This document shows, one piece after another, positions 26,781 to 38,438 of a stretch of 64,000 nucleotides of DNA. Source of the stretch: Pseudomonas putida W15Oct28 (GTDB lineage: Bacteria; Pseudomonadota; Gammaproteobacteria; Pseudomonadales; Pseudomonadaceae); contig NZ_JENB01000009.1 of the NCBI RefSeq assembly GCF_000708715.2, positions 1 through 64,000 on the forward strand, read 5' to 3'. The notes beneath the pieces are model-generated. The model was given only the letters and a program-made list of their open reading frames with translations. It was not told the DNA's origin and ran no database searches. The position numbers were made by a program, and so were the translations under genes. The number at the start of each line of letters is the position of its first letter. Position 1 is the first letter of the stretch.

Positions 26781-28715
26781 TTATGCGCGGAATTGGCCAA
26801 GGCTTGCCCGTAGCTGCGCGGCCAGGTCATCCAGCACCTTGCTGCTGGCCGTGGTCTGCATCACCACTTCCGCCGAGCGCTCGGCCTGGGCATGGATAGT
26901 CTCCACCCGCCCACGCACTGCCTGCGCCCCGCTCGCCTGCTGCTCGGCCGCGCGGGTGGCCAGGCCAATGGCCGCATGCACCTGCTCCACCGCTGCCTGC
27001 ACAGACTGCTGCCGGCGCTCGTTGTCACGCAGTACCAGCAACCCTTCGCTGGCCTTCAGCCCGGCCTGGCTGATGGTCGCCACGGCCTCCTTGGCACCCT
27101 TCTGCAGCGCTGCGATGTGCGACTGGATATCCCCCGTGGAGCTTTGTGTCTTGCTCGCCAGCGCCCGCACCTCATCGGCCACCACGGCAAACCCGCGCCC
27201 GGTCTCACCTGCCCGGGCGGCTTCGATGGCCGCGTTCAGCGCCAGCAGGTTGGTCTGCTCGGCAATTCCGTGGATCACCGTCAGCACCACTTCGATCTGC
27301 TCGCTTTGCTTGGCCAGGCGCTCGATCACCTGGGAGCCCGTCTGCACCTGGCCTGCCAGGTTCTCGATCAACCCCGCAAGCTGGGTCGAGGTGCGGCTGT
27401 TTTCGTCGGTGGCCTGGCGGATATCCACCACCTGTTTCAAGGCTGCCTGCATCGCATGGCTTTCGGCCTGGGCTTCGTCGGCCATGCTCGAAAGGTCGCG
27501 CAGGCTGGCCGCCACTTCATCGCGCTGCAGTGCCGCAGCCGCATCGGCGCCGGCATTGCGCTGGGCCATCGCGCCAATCTCCACACCGGTACGCTGCGCC
27601 ACCTCGCCCGCCTCACGCACGATCGGTTGCAGCTTGTCGACAAAGCGGTTAACCGCAGAAGCCATATCGCCAATTTCGTCGCGGCTGTCGAGCGGCACGC
27701 GCTTGGTCAGGTCGCCTTCGCCCGCCGCCAGGTCGTCGAGGGCAGCAATCAACAGGCGCAGCTTGCTCAGCACTCGACGGCCAAGCACCAGGGCCACCAC
27801 CAGCAGCACACCCAGGCCGACCAGCACCAAGCCCATGCCAATGCGCCAGCGCAGCTCGGCGGCGGCATCGCGCACGGTCTGTGCGGTATTGGCCTGCATA
27901 GCGGCAGCGCTGCCTTGCGCCTTCTCCAGTCGCTCACGCAGGGTTTTGCCGCTGTCGGCAGCAGCACCCACCAGGCTGTCGCCAACCAGTTGCTCACCGC
28001 TGGCAATCAGCGCCGCGAAACGCTGGTCCAAGGCCTTGAGCTCCTGGTCGATGCCCGCCGTGGAAACCCCCATCACCACCTTGCCGATTTCTGCGCCATT
28101 GGGGTTGATCGAGGCTTCGACAAAATACACCGCCGGGTCGCGCCGGGCGGCATCGATCACTTTGTCCAAAGCGCGTTCGCCCTGGCCCTTGTCCATCAAT
28201 GCCTGGTTGATCGGGTTTTGCCGGTTCAGGTAACGGGTCAGGTGCTGGCCCTGGGCATCGTCGTAAACCACGAACAGCACGTTGGGGTTGCGCTGGGCAC
28301 GCCGGGCAAAATCGGAGAGCACCGGCACATCGCTGTCCCAGATCGCCCGCGGGGCCACCGAAGCCAGCAGCTCGGCCATGTCGTTGGCGGAGTCCTTCAG
28401 GTTCTTTTCCAGGGTGCTGCGCAGTTGCTGCTGTTCGCTTTGCAGGCGCTCCGACAACCCAGCGCTCAGGCGCTGGCGGGTGCTGCTGGAGAGGCCGTCG
28501 AGGCCCGAGCGCACATCTTGCCCGGCCTGCTCCAGGTCGTTGGCCAGTTGGCGGCTGTCGTTACCCAGGCGTTCGCCAAGGTCGGCTTCCAGGGCGGTGA
28601 CCGTGCTTCGGGTGAGCGCAACGGCAACCAGCACCTGCACCAAAAGAGCGATACCAAGGGCAACAAACACAGGCCGCAAAAGGCGGCTTCGTAACAGTGA
28701 GAGGATGGCAGACAC
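26781..28715 (-). CDS. Methyl-accepting chemotaxis protein
   Basis: This inner-membrane chemoreceptor has about 644 residues from a GTG start at 28715, chosen for GAGGGTT eight bases upstream. Order: a short cytoplasmic N-terminus, TM1 ([20 protein letters not shown]), then a periplasmic ligand domain of about 260 residues with a Cache-like stretch ([34 protein letters not shown]). TM2 ([19 protein letters not shown], about 292-312), HAMP ([27 protein letters not shown]) and the signalling domain follow. The highly conserved hairpin tip of the signalling domain is [37 protein letters not shown]. There is no C-terminal CheR-docking pentapeptide (it ends LGQFRA). The ligand is not deducible. 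Confidence 0.93.
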   Translation of the reverse strand: MSAILSLLRSRLLRPVFVALGIALLVQVLVAVALTRSTVTALEADLGERLGNDSRQLANDLEQAGQDVRSGLDGLSSSTRQRLSAGLSERLQSEQQQLRSTLEKNLKDSANDMAELLASVAPRAIWDSDVPVLSDFARRAQRNPNVLFVVYDDAQGQHLTRYLNRQNPINQALMDKGQGERALDKVIDAARRDPAVYFVEASINPNGAEIGKVVMGVSTAGIDQELKALDQRFAALIASGEQLVGDSLVGAAADSGKTLRERLEKAQGSAAAMQANTAQTVRDAAAELRWRIGMGLVLVGLGVLLVVALVLGRRVLSKLRLLIAALDDLAAGEGDLTKRVPLDSRDEIGDMASAVNRFVDKLQPIVREAGEVAQRTGVEIGAMAQRNAGADAAAALQRDEVAASLRDLSSMADEAQAESHAMQAALKQVVDIRQATDENSRTSTQLAGLIENLAGQVQTGSQVIERLAKQSEQIEVVLTVIHGIAEQTNLLALNAAIEAARAGETGRGFAVVADEVRALASKTQSSTGDIQSHIAALQKGAKEAVATISQAGLKASEGLLVLRDNERRQQSVQAAVEQVHAAIGLATRAAEQQASGAQAVRGRVETIHAQAERSAEVVMQTTASSKVLDDLAAQLRASLGQFRA

Positions 28716-28856
28716 GGTGTAACCCTCGTGTTTTCTGGCGCCACTATTTTGATGGCATCTACAGAAGCTACTTACAGCAAGGGTTGTGCCGGGGGCAGGA
28801 GGGAAAAGCGCCAAGGTTCAGCAAGTGGGTTGCCCGTACTGGCATACACCCACAAA

Positions 28857-28891
28857 TGAAAACGCCGCAGCCCCTTTCAGGGCCACGGCGT
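28857..28891 (-). terminator. Terminator of the purA operon
   Basis: In the minus direction the stem ACGCCG-GGCCC / GGGGC-CGGCGT with a short AAA loop is followed by TTTTCATT. It begins about 20 bases after the purA stop and separates purA from the chemoreceptor gene. Confidence 0.8.
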
Positions 28892-28912
28892 CAGATCAGC
28901 CTGGAGGGCAGA

Positions 28913-30220
<1,308 letters not shown>

Positions 30221-30261
30221 TCACGCAAACTTGGTTGCCGGCCTGTTGCCGACGCAGAAAC

Positions 30262-31449
30262 TCACTGGGCCAGCGGCAGAACCTGCCAGCGCCCGTCTTG
30301 CTGAATCAATTGCCGATCACAATCCGCCTCGAGAGCAGCACTCAACGGCTGGCCAGGCAGGGCCTGGACCACACGCTGGCCCTCGTTGCGCAACTGGCAG
30401 ACTTGCTGCCAGAGGGCCGCGTCGCCACTGTCCGGCATCCAGATGCCGCCCGTTGGCAATACGACCTCCGCTCGCCCCAGTGTGACCAGGGTCTTCAAAT
30501 CCGTGGAGAAACCGGTGGCCGGGCGTGCCCGGCCAAAGTCGGCGCCGATGTCGTCGTAGCGCCCGCCCTGGGCGATCGATTGACCCTCGCCCGGCACGAA
30601 CACCGCGAACACCACGCCGGTGTGATAGTTGTAACCGCGCAGCTCGCCGAGGTCGAAGTACAGCGGCAGGTCCGGGAAGCGCGACGCCAGGCGATCAGCG
30701 ATCGACAGCAGGTCGTCCAGCGCAGCCAGCACACCGGCCGGGGCACGGCCCAGGCGCACGCGGGCTTCGGCGAGCACTTCACGGCCACCGCACAGTTCGA
30801 CCAGTGCGCGCAGCATGTTGCCCAGGTCCTTCGGCAGGTCGGCGGTCAGCGCCTGCACTTCATCGACGGCCTTGCGCTGCAGGGCGTCGAACAGCTGTTG
30901 CTCGACCGCACCGGACAGGCCGGCAGCACGGGCCAGGCCGCGGTAGATACCGACGTGGCCCAGGTCCATGTGTACGTCCGGCACATCGGCCAGTTGCAGC
31001 GTGGCCAGCATCAGGCTGATGACTTCCACGTCGCTGGTCGGGCTGGCATCGCCATACAGCTCGGCGCCCAACTGGATCGGGCTGCGCGAGGTGGACAGTG
31101 CACGCGGCTGGGCGTGCAGCACGCTGCCGGCATAGCACAGGCGGCTCGGGCCTTCACGGCGCAGGGTGTGGGCGTCGATACGCGCCACCTGCGGGGTGAA
31201 GTCGGCGCGGAAGCCCATCAGGCGGCCGGACTGCGGGTCCACTACCTTGAAGGTACGCTGATCCAGGTCCTGGCCGGCGCCGGTGAGCAGCGACTCCAGG
31301 TACTCGATATGCGGGGTGACGACCAGCTCGTAGCCCCAACTCTGGAACAGGTCCAACACCTGACGGCGCGCGATCTCGATGCGCGCAGCCTCAGGTGGCA
31401 GTACTTCCTCGATGCCATCTGGCAGCAGCCAGCGGTCTACCGTTGCCAT
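30262..31449 (-). CDS. hisZ: ATP phosphoribosyltransferase regulatory subunit HisZ
   Basis: This 395-residue paralogue of histidyl-tRNA synthetase forms a hetero-octamer with short-form HisG and is needed for the first histidine-biosynthetic step. The class II synthetase-like core is visible ([80 protein letters not shown]). However, the C-terminal anticodon-binding domain is missing, which separates HisZ from HisS. The ATG at 31449 has a GGGGA ribosome-binding site; the frame opens further upstream through non-family sequence. HisG is not in this window. Confidence 0.95.
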   Translation of the reverse strand: MATVDRWLLPDGIEEVLPPEAARIEIARRQVLDLFQSWGYELVVTPHIEYLESLLTGAGQDLDQRTFKVVDPQSGRLMGFRADFTPQVARIDAHTLRREGPSRLCYAGSVLHAQPRALSTSRSPIQLGAELYGDASPTSDVEVISLMLATLQLADVPDVHMDLGHVGIYRGLARAAGLSGAVEQQLFDALQRKAVDEVQALTADLPKDLGNMLRALVELCGGREVLAEARVRLGRAPAGVLAALDDLLSIADRLASRFPDLPLYFDLGELRGYNYHTGVVFAVFVPGEGQSIAQGGRYDDIGADFGRARPATGFSTDLKTLVTLGRAEVVLPTGGIWMPDSGDAALWQQVCQLRNEGQRVVQALPGQPLSAALEADCDRQLIQQDGRWQVLPLAQ

Positions 31450-31629
31450 TACGCCTTTTCCCCTCTGGTCCGGGCGGCTAGCCAGCAGGCGAGCCGTCAG
31501 TAAAGCCGGTATCGCGCACAGCAGCGGGCAGCACTGATCCCAGCGCAGCCACCGTACCCGATACCCTCGAATTGCCTTGCGAGCTGACCAAACCGTCAAC
31601 TGGCGCTGTGCCAATCAACCTTTCAGACG

Positions 31630-31655
31630 CAAAAAAGCCGGGAAATTTCCCGGCT
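31630..31655 (-). terminator. Terminator downstream of hflC
   Basis: In the minus direction a nine-to-ten base palindromic stem (agccgggaa/ttcccggct) is followed by TTTTTT. It lies about 95 bases after the hflC stop and before hisZ, so hisZ-purA may need another promoter. Confidence 0.88.
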
Positions 31656-31689
31656 GCCTCATCATACACCCCTTTTCATTCAGGATGCA

Positions 31690-31720
31690 CCCCGCCTGGT
31701 GTTTTAGCTGCCAGGCGGGG
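31690..31720 (-). terminator. Large GC hairpin just after hflC
   Basis: A perfect ten-base stem (ccccgcctgg/ccaggcgggg) with an eleven-base loop begins 30 bases after the hflC stop. There is no T-tract after it; it probably protects the hflKC message 3' end ahead of the terminator at 31630-31655. The remainder of 31450-31750 holds no gene. Confidence 0.6.
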
Positions 31721-31750
31721 CGCCGCTGCATGAAAATCAGGGCCTGAGCA

Positions 31751-32620
31751 TCACGGCTTGCTCTTGTCCAGGTAACGGAAGAACTCGTTCTTCGGGTCCA
31801 GGACCAGCACGTCGCTCTTGCTCGAGAAGCTCTCGCGGTATGCCTGCAGGCTACGGTGGAACGCATAGAAATCAGCGTCCTGGCTGTAGGCCTTGGCATA
31901 GATGGCGGCCGCCTGGGCGTCGCCGTCACCACGGGTTTCTTCTGCTTCGCGGTAGGCCTCGGCCAGCAGCACACGGCGCTGACGGTCGGCATCGGCACGA
32001 ATACCTTCAGCCAGCTCGTTACCCTTCGCACGGTGCTCGCGAGCTTCACGCTCACGCTCGGTGCTCATGCGGTCGAACACGCTGCGGTTGACTTCCTTCG
32101 GCAGGTCGATGGCCTTGACGCGCACGTCGACCACCTCGATGCCCAGCTCCTTGTTGGCCATGCGGTTCAGCGATGCAGTGATGTCGGACATCAGTGCGTC
32201 ACGTTCACCGGAGACCACCTCGTGCAGGGTACGTTTACCGAACTGGTCGCGCAGGCCGCTTTCCAGACGACGCGACAGACGCTCGTCGGCGATCTGCTTC
32301 ATGCCGGACGTGGCGGTGTAGAAGCGCTCGGCATCCTTGACGCGCCACTTGGCGTAGGCGTCGACCATCACCGCTTTCTTCTCCAGGGTCAGGAACCGCT
32401 GGGTCGGGGCGTCGAGGGTCATGAGGCGGGCGTCGAACTTGCGCACCTGGTTCACGTACGGAATCTTCACGTGCAGGCCTGGCTGAACGTCCGCCTGGAC
32501 CACCTTACCGAAGCGCAGCAGTACCGCACGCTCGGTCTGGGACACGATGTAGAAGCTGTTCCAGGCCACGATACCCAGAACGACGGCGGCGATCAGGGCG
32601 ATCAGCGATCTATTGCTCAT
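31751..32620 (-). CDS. hflC: Protease modulator HflC
   Basis: This 289-residue SPFH/prohibitin-family protein is anchored by one N-terminal membrane segment (LIALIAAVVLGIVAWNSFYIV) with the bulk in the periplasm. It forms a cage with HflK around the FtsH protease. Conserved SPFH features include QTERAVLLRFGKVV and the region after DAERFYTATSGMKQIADERL, followed by a coiled coil rich in REREAREHRAKGNELAEGIRADADRQRRVLLAEAYREAEE. Its ATG overlaps the hflK stop by one base (TGATG). Confidence 0.96.
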   Translation of the reverse strand: MSNRSLIALIAAVVLGIVAWNSFYIVSQTERAVLLRFGKVVQADVQPGLHVKIPYVNQVRKFDARLMTLDAPTQRFLTLEKKAVMVDAYAKWRVKDAERFYTATSGMKQIADERLSRRLESGLRDQFGKRTLHEVVSGERDALMSDITASLNRMANKELGIEVVDVRVKAIDLPKEVNRSVFDRMSTEREREAREHRAKGNELAEGIRADADRQRRVLLAEAYREAEETRGDGDAQAAAIYAKAYSQDADFYAFHRSLQAYRESFSSKSDVLVLDPKNEFFRYLDKSKP

Positions 32621-33801
32621 CAGCGGCTCTCCCTAGTACGCAGCGGCTGCTGTTGCTGTTGCAGGTCCTGCGCCGCACGGGCGGCCGCATCGTTGACCGA
32701 TGGCGACACGCTGGTGGTTGGCGCGGACGCGTTGCGGCTGCCTTCGACCATCTTGTCCAGTGGCAGGTAGAGCAGGTTGTTCTGCCCGTCCTTGGTCGCC
32801 ACCATGACCTTGCTCGAATTGCTGTAGACCTCTTGCATGGTCTCCAGGTACAGACGCTGACGGGTCACGTCAGGTGCCTTGTGGTACTCGGTAACCAGCT
32901 TGGTGAAGCGGTCCGCCTCACCCTTGGCCCGGGCGATGACTTCGTCGCGGTAACCGTTGGCGTCCTCGATGATGCGCTGGGCCTGACCACGGGCCTCTGG
33001 TACCACGCCATTGGCGTAGGACTCGGCCTGGTTGCGGGCACGCTGCTCGTCTTCGCGGGCACGGATCACGTCGTCGAAGGCTTCCTGCACTTCACGCGGG
33101 GCTGCCGCGCTCTGTACGTTGACCTGGGTAACGGTGATACCGGTACGGTAGTTGTCGAGGAAGCGCTGCAGGCGTTCGCGGATATCCACGGCCATCTGCT
33201 CACGGCCTTCGGTCAGCACCTGGTCCATCGAGGTGGAACCCACCACGTGGCGCAGGGCACTGTCGGTCGCGTGTTGCAGGCTCACCTCAGGCTGGTCGAC
33301 GTTAAGCACGAAGTCCTGCAGGTTGCTGATCTTGTACTGGACGGTCAGCGGAACCTCGACGATGTTCTCGTCTTCGGTCAGCATCTGGCCCTGCTTGGTG
33401 TAGGCACGCTCGCGCGTGACGTTTTCCATGTACTTGCGATCAATCGGCGGGAAGTAGATGTTCAGGCCGGGACCGACCGTCTCATGGTACTTGCCGAAGC
33501 GCAGCACCACGGCCTGCTCCTGCTCGTCGACCACGTACACGGCACTGTACAGCCAGATGGCAGCCAGTACCGCCAGGCCGATGCCCAGCAGGCCCAGGCC
33601 ACCGCCCTTGCCGACATTGCGGTCACCGCCGCCACGTTTCTTGTTACCGCCGAACATGCCGTTCAGGCTGTCCTGCAGTTTGCGGAAGGCCTCGTCCAGA
33701 TCCGGCGGACCTTTCTTGTCACCACCACCGCCACCGCCACCACGGCGGCCGCCCCAGGGATCCTGATTGTTCGAGTTGCCACCCGGCTCGTTCCAAGCCA
33801 T
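32620..33801 (-). CDS. hflK: FtsH protease activity modulator HflK
   Basis: This SPFH-family membrane protein of about 393 residues is the partner of HflC. A Gly/Asn/Trp-rich cytoplasmic N-terminus (MAWNEPGGNSNNQDPWGGRRGGGGGGGDKKG) and a charged helix precede the single membrane segment (LGLLGIGLAVLAAIWLYSAVYVV). The SPFH domain follows (VDEQEQAVVLRFGKYHETVGPGLNIYFPP), then a long coiled coil. The C-terminus ends in a short Gln-rich tail (DLQQQQQPLRTRESR). The ATG at 33801 has GGAGAG upstream and is preferred to frames opening further out. Confidence 0.96.
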   Translation of the reverse strand: MAWNEPGGNSNNQDPWGGRRGGGGGGGDKKGPPDLDEAFRKLQDSLNGMFGGNKKRGGGDRNVGKGGGLGLLGIGLAVLAAIWLYSAVYVVDEQEQAVVLRFGKYHETVGPGLNIYFPPIDRKYMENVTRERAYTKQGQMLTEDENIVEVPLTVQYKISNLQDFVLNVDQPEVSLQHATDSALRHVVGSTSMDQVLTEGREQMAVDIRERLQRFLDNYRTGITVTQVNVQSAAAPREVQEAFDDVIRAREDEQRARNQAESYANGVVPEARGQAQRIIEDANGYRDEVIARAKGEADRFTKLVTEYHKAPDVTRQRLYLETMQEVYSNSSKVMVATKDGQNNLLYLPLDKMVEGSRNASAPTTSVSPSVNDAAARAAQDLQQQQQPLRTRESR

Positions 33802-33897
33802 AGCGCTCTCCATCTGATAAAGCAAAGACGCGCCCACGGCGCGCCGTCCAATGCTACAGAATGCCTGTCACTGCTGCCCGGCGACCTCGACGAGCAT

Positions 33898-35199
33898 TTA
33901 TTGCAAAGTGTGTTGCTCGACAAACACTTGCGGCTCCATGCCTTCACGGCTGACCAGGCGATTCAATTCGACCATGGGCAGTCGCACGCTCAGCAGGCTG
34001 CGCCCTTCTTCATCATGCTCTTCACTCTGCACGGCACCCAGTGCAAAGAATTGCGCGCGCAAGCGGGCAAAACGCTGCTCCAGGCACAGGGTACCAACAA
34101 ACAGATCATTTCCCAGCAACTCGGCAATCGCCTGGCCAACCAGCTCCAGACCACGCCCATCGCGTGCCGATACCCAGACCCGTTCCGGCTTGCCGTCGGC
34201 ATTGCGCTGGATCTGCGGCTCGACATCTTCGAGCAGGTCGAGTTTGTTATACACCTCGAGGATCGGCAAGCCTTCAGCGCCAATCTCGCCCAACACAGCC
34301 AGCACCTGCTCGATCTGCTCCATGCGCTCTGGCTCATGGGCGTCGATCACATGCAACAGCAAGTCGGAGTTGCTCGACTCTTCGAGCGTAGCCCGAAATG
34401 CCTCGACCAGCTTGTGCGGCAGGTGGCGAATGAAGCCCACGGTGTCGGCCAGCACGATCGGGCCCAGGTCGTTGAGCTCGAGCCGGCGCAGGGTCGGGTC
34501 GAGGGTGGCGAACAACTGGTCCGCCGCGTACACCTCGGATTGGGTGAGGGCGTTGAACAACGTGGACTTGCCGGCGTTGGTGTAACCCACCAGCGACACT
34601 GAAGGAATATCCGCGCGCTTGCGCCCGCGCCGCGCCTGCTCACGCTGGCTGCGCACCTTCTCCAGGCGTGACTTGATCTGGCGAATGCGCACCCGCAACA
34701 GGCGGCGGTCGGTTTCCAGCTGGGTTTCACCCGGACCACGCAGGCCGATACCACCTTTTTGTCGCTCAAGGTGGGTCCAGCCGCGCACCAGCCGCGTGCT
34801 CATGTGATCAAGCTGGGCCAGTTCGACCTGCAGCTTACCTTCATGGGTACGCGCCCGTTGGGCGAAAATATCGAGGATCAGCCCGGTACGGTCGAGCACA
34901 CGACACTCGAACACACGTTCAAGGTTGCGCTCCTGACTGGGCGTGAGGGTGTGATTGAAAATCACCAGATCTACCTGCTCGGCATGGACCAGGTCGTGCA
35001 ATTCCTCGACCTTGCCGCTGCCAATCAGGTATTTAGCCGTAGGCTGATGCCTTGTCACTGTCACCAGCGAGACGATATCCGCCCCGGCCGACAGTGCCAG
35101 CTCCCGAAACTCCTGCGGGTCTTCGCGCGCCTCAGGGTTCTGACCTTCCAAGTGAACGAGCAACGCCCGCTCACCACCACCGTGGCGCTCAAAGAACAA
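33898..35199 (-). CDS. hflX: Ribosome-associated GTPase HflX
   Basis: This 433-residue GTPase binds stalled or heat-damaged 50S/70S ribosomes and splits them. An N-terminal HflX domain with a nucleotide-binding feature (DIVSLVTVTRHQPTAKYLIGSGKVEEL) is followed by a helical linker (KGGIGLRGPGETQLETDRRLLRVRI). The G domain comes next, with G1 GYTNAGKSTLFN, G3 DTVGFIRHLP and G4 YNKLD, and a C-terminal domain closes the protein. It sits 12 bases after hfq, so it is cotranscribed. Confidence 0.96.
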   Translation of the reverse strand: MFFERHGGGERALLVHLEGQNPEAREDPQEFRELALSAGADIVSLVTVTRHQPTAKYLIGSGKVEELHDLVHAEQVDLVIFNHTLTPSQERNLERVFECRVLDRTGLILDIFAQRARTHEGKLQVELAQLDHMSTRLVRGWTHLERQKGGIGLRGPGETQLETDRRLLRVRIRQIKSRLEKVRSQREQARRGRKRADIPSVSLVGYTNAGKSTLFNALTQSEVYAADQLFATLDPTLRRLELNDLGPIVLADTVGFIRHLPHKLVEAFRATLEESSNSDLLLHVIDAHEPERMEQIEQVLAVLGEIGAEGLPILEVYNKLDLLEDVEPQIQRNADGKPERVWVSARDGRGLELVGQAIAELLGNDLFVGTLCLEQRFARLRAQFFALGAVQSEEHDEEGRSLLSVRLPMVELNRLVSREGMEPQVFVEQHTLQ

Positions 35200-35211
35200 T
35201 GCAGGCTCCTA

Positions 35212-35472
35212 TCAGGCGTTGCCTGGCTCGCTGTCGCCGAGTTCGGAATCGGACGGGCTTGGCAGGCGAACCGGACGGGCAGGCACGACAGTCGAAATAG
35301 CGTGTTTGTAGACCATTTGGCTGACGGTGTTCTTCAGCAGTACCACGAACTGGTCGAACGATTCGATCGAGCCCTGCAGTTTGATGCCGTTTACCAGATA
35401 GATCGATACCGGAACCTTTTCTTTTCTCAAGGTGTTCAAGTAAGGGTCTTGTAGCGAATGCCCTTTTGACAT
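35212..35472 (-). CDS. hfq: RNA chaperone Hfq
   Basis: This 86-residue Sm-like hexameric RNA chaperone mediates sRNA-mRNA pairing and, in pseudomonads, catabolite repression with Crc. Sm1 is [35 protein letters not shown] and Sm2 contains YKHAIST. The C-terminal tail is short (about 20 residues, [15 protein letters not shown]), shorter than in E. coli. The ATG at 35472 ([13 protein letters not shown]) has AGGAG nine bases upstream. An unusually AT-rich 94-base spacer before it (35473-35566) probably holds an hfq promoter. Confidence 0.98.
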   Translation of the reverse strand: MSKGHSLQDPYLNTLRKEKVPVSIYLVNGIKLQGSIESFDQFVVLLKNTVSQMVYKHAISTVVPARPVRLPSPSDSELGDSEPGNA

Positions 35473-35566
35473 ATGCCGCACTCCTGTAAGGATAAATAAT
35501 AGAAAATCAATAAAATCGATAAATTAGGCCGCCCCTTCGCAAGAATAGACGGCAATCAGCAGGGAC

Positions 35567-36538
35567 TCAGCTCAATATGGAGATGGCCCCAAGGTATTTC
35601 AAGGTGCGGGACAGATTGTCGCAGGCCATGCTGTCAAGCCAGTGCACATCAGGCCAGCCACGCAACCAGGTGAACTGCCGCTTGGCCAGCTGCCGGGTCG
35701 CAATGATACCGCGTTCTCGCATCTCACTCTCAGTCAGCGTGCCGTCCAGGTAATCCCAGACCTGCCGATACCCCACAGCCCGTATAGACGGCAGCCCGGT
35801 GTGCAAGTCACTTCTGGCTCGCAGCGATCGGACCTCGTCAATGAAGCCCTGTTCCAGCATCTGCGAAAATCGTAACGCAATTCGCTGATGCAAAATGTGA
35901 CGATCTGTAGGAGCAATCGCCAAACTCGCGACAGTATAGGGCAAATGTCCGCCAGCGCCTGCGTCTGCGCCGCGACTTTCCGCGAATTGACGCTGGCGAT
36001 GAGCCGTCATGCTCTCGCCGCTCACGCGGTACACCTCCAGCGCACGAATCAACCGTTGCGGGTCATTGGGGTGGATGCGCGCCGCCGATTCCGGGTCGAT
36101 CTCGGCCAACTGCCGGTGCAGTTCGGCCAGCCCCAGCGCCTCGGCCTGGGCTTCCAGGTCGGCACGCACTGCGGCATCAGCTGCCGGCATGTCGGCCAGG
36201 CCATCGATCAACGCCTTGTAGTAGAGCATGGTGCCGCCCACCAGCAGCGGGATCTTGCCCCGTGCGGTGATGTCGGCCATGGCTTCCAGGGCATCGGCGC
36301 GAAATTGCGCGGCAGAATAGCTCTCGGCCGGGTCGCGGATGTCGATCAACCGGTGCGGGTGGGCGGCCAGAATTTCTTTCGACGGCTTGGCCGAACCGAT
36401 GTCCATGCCGCGATAGACCAGCGCCGAGTCGACGCTGATGAGCTCGCACGGCAGCACTTTGGTCAGTTCGATAGCCAGGTCGGTCTTGCCGGCCGCCGTC
36501 GGGCCCATCAGGAATATTGCAGGGGGCTTGCCGCTCAT
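35567..36538 (-). CDS. miaA: tRNA dimethylallyltransferase MiaA
   Basis: This 323-residue enzyme adds a dimethylallyl group to N6 of A37 in tRNAs reading UNN codons. The P-loop is [14 protein letters not shown] at residues 10-23, the base-recognition segment is [20 protein letters not shown], and the family's DPxSAxRIHPND motif is seen as [21 protein letters not shown]. The ATG at 36538 comes one base after the mutL TGA, the usual mutL-miaA arrangement. A longer upstream frame would run into mutL coding sequence and is not preferred. Confidence 0.97.
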   Translation of the reverse strand: MSGKPPAIFLMGPTAAGKTDLAIELTKVLPCELISVDSALVYRGMDIGSAKPSKEILAAHPHRLIDIRDPAESYSAAQFRADALEAMADITARGKIPLLVGGTMLYYKALIDGLADMPAADAAVRADLEAQAEALGLAELHRQLAEIDPESAARIHPNDPQRLIRALEVYRVSGESMTAHRQRQFAESRGADAGAGGHLPYTVASLAIAPTDRHILHQRIALRFSQMLEQGFIDEVRSLRARSDLHTGLPSIRAVGYRQVWDYLDGTLTESEMRERGIIATRQLAKRQFTWLRGWPDVHWLDSMACDNLSRTLKYLGAISILS

Positions 36539-36539
36539 T

Positions 36540-38438
36540 TCATCGACCGCGCAGGAAGAGTTTGTCCAGGTCGTCCAGGCCCATCTGGGTCCAGGTGGGA
36601 CGGCCATGGTTGCACTGGCCACTGCGCTCGGTGTTTTCCATGTCGCGCAGCAGGGCGTTCATTTCGGGGATTGCCAGGCGCCGGTTGGCGCGCACGGCGC
36701 CGTGGCAGGCCATGGTGCCGAGCAGCTCATTGAGGTGCGCCTGAATACGGTCGCTGGTGCCGTACTCCATCAGGTCGGCGAGCACATCCTGCACCAGGCG
36801 GTTGGCCTCGGCCTGCTTGAGCAAGGCCGGGATCTGGCGGATCGCCAAGGTCTCGGGGCCCAGGCGCTGCAGCTCGAAGCCCAGGCGCTGGAACCACTGC
36901 GCATGCTCTTCGGCGCAGTCAGCTTCCCGCTGGCTCAGGGCCAGGGTTTCGGGCACCAGCAGCGGCTGGCCACTAAGGCCTTCGCTGGCCATGGCCACCT
37001 TGAGGCGCTCGTACATGATGCGCTCGTGGGCGGCGTGCATGTCCACCAGCACCAGGCCAACGGCGTTCTCGGCCAGGATGTAGATACCCTTGAGCTGCGC
37101 CAGTGCGTAGCCCAGCGGGGGTATATCTCCCTGGCTTTCGGGCAGCGTCGCCACCGCCGCCGCACCGTCTTCCAGCGGTTTGTAGAACTCGCGATACACC
37201 GCCTGCGCCTCGGCGGCCGGCACAGGCTGCGAAGGGCGCGGGGTGTATTGATACTGGTAACCGGCGCCACTGCCGCCATTGGAAATCGCGTGCTGCGGCG
37301 TTTGGGGTCGTTCAAGCACTGGCGAGGCCAGGCGCATTTCACCCTGCGGGCCGAACTCACCAGCCTGCTGGGCAGTGGGGCGGACCATCTCAGGTACTGC
37401 GGCAGGCGCGGCCAAATGGTCTTCCGGGCGCACATCGGCCAGCGCGCGGTGCAGGGTGCCATACAGGAAGTCGTGCACCGAGCGCCCCTCGCGGAAGCGC
37501 ACTTCGTGCTTGGTCGGGTGCACGTTGACGTCGACGCCGTTGGGCTCCAGCTCCAGGAACAGCACGAAAGTCGGGTGCCGGCCATTGAACAGCACGTCAC
37601 GGTAAGCCTGGCGCACAGCGTGGGCGACCAGCTTGTCGCGCACCGCGCGGCCATTGACGAAGAAGTACTGCAGGTCTGCCTGGCTGCGCGAGAAGGTTGG
37701 CAGGCCGACCCAGCCCCACAGGCGCAGGCCGTTGCGCTCGACGTCGATCGGCAGCGCCTGCTCCATGAAGCCCGGGCCGCAGATGGCGCCCACCCGCCGC
37801 GCCCGGGCGGTTTCATCGTGGGCTTCGTGCAGGCTGAGGATGCTCTTGCCGTTGTGGCGCAGGTGGAAGCCGACGTCGAAACGCGCCAGCGCCAGCCGGC
37901 GGATGACTTCCTGCAGGTGATCGAATTCGGTTTTCTCGGCCTTGAGGAATTTGCGCCGCGCGGGGGTATTGAAGAACAGGTCGCGCACCTCCACCGAAGT
38001 GCCCACCGGGTGCGCCGCTGGCTGCACCCGCGGGGTCATGTCACGGCCTTCGGTTTCCACCTGCCAGGCTTCGCTGGCACTGGCAGTGCGCGATGTCATG
38101 GTCAAGCGCGCCACCGAGCTGATAGAAGCCAGCGCCTCGCCACGGAAGCCCAGGCTCATCACGCCTTCAAGGTCTTCCAGCTCACGGATCTTGCTGGTGG
38201 CGTGACGCGCCAGGGCCAACGGCAGGTCGTCAGCAGAAATACCACTGCCATCGTCCCGCACTTTCAGCAGCTTGACGCCGCCCTGCTCTACTTCCACGTC
38301 AATGCGACGGGCGCCGGAGTCCAGGCTGTTTTCCAGCAATTCCTTGGCCACGGAGGCAGGCCGCTCGACGACCTCGCCGGCGGCAATCTGGTTAGCCAAT
38401 CGCGGGCTGAGCAGCTCAATGCGCGAACCACCACTCAT
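36540..38438 (-). CDS. mutL: DNA mismatch repair protein MutL
   Basis: This 632-residue GHKL ATPase couples MutS recognition to strand incision. The N-terminal ATPase motifs are [32 protein letters not shown] and [11 protein letters not shown] Pro/Gln-rich linker spans roughly 330-430 and the dimerisation/endonuclease domain follows. The endonuclease metal motif [12 protein letters not shown] is at residues 466-477 and fits D-x-H-A-x2-E-x4-E. This suggests a MutL that nicks DNA itself, as in species without MutH. Its start overlaps the amiB stop by one base. Confidence 0.97.
   Translation of the reverse strand: MSGGSRIELLSPRLANQIAAGEVVERPASVAKELLENSLDSGARRIDVEVEQGGVKLLKVRDDGSGISADDLPLALARHATSKIRELEDLEGVMSLGFRGEALASISSVARLTMTSRTASASEAWQVETEGRDMTPRVQPAAHPVGTSVEVRDLFFNTPARRKFLKAEKTEFDHLQEVIRRLALARFDVGFHLRHNGKSILSLHEAHDETARARRVGAICGPGFMEQALPIDVERNGLRLWGWVGLPTFSRSQADLQYFFVNGRAVRDKLVAHAVRQAYRDVLFNGRHPTFVLFLELEPNGVDVNVHPTKHEVRFREGRSVHDFLYGTLHRALADVRPEDHLAAPAAVPEMVRPTAQQAGEFGPQGEMRLASPVLERPQTPQHAISNGGSGAGYQYQYTPRPSQPVPAAEAQAVYREFYKPLEDGAAAVATLPESQGDIPPLGYALAQLKGIYILAENAVGLVLVDMHAAHERIMYERLKVAMASEGLSGQPLLVPETLALSQREADCAEEHAQWFQRLGFELQRLGPETLAIRQIPALLKQAEANRLVQDVLADLMEYGTSDRIQAHLNELLGTMACHGAVRANRRLAIPEMNALLRDMENTERSGQCNHGRPTWTQMGLDDLDKLFLRGR

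Noticed and set aside
28716..28790. A degenerate FliA promoter (TAAG...GCCATCAA) before the chemoreceptor.
   Set aside because: Only about five of eight -10 bases match and the spacing is off by one, unlike the strong site before motA.
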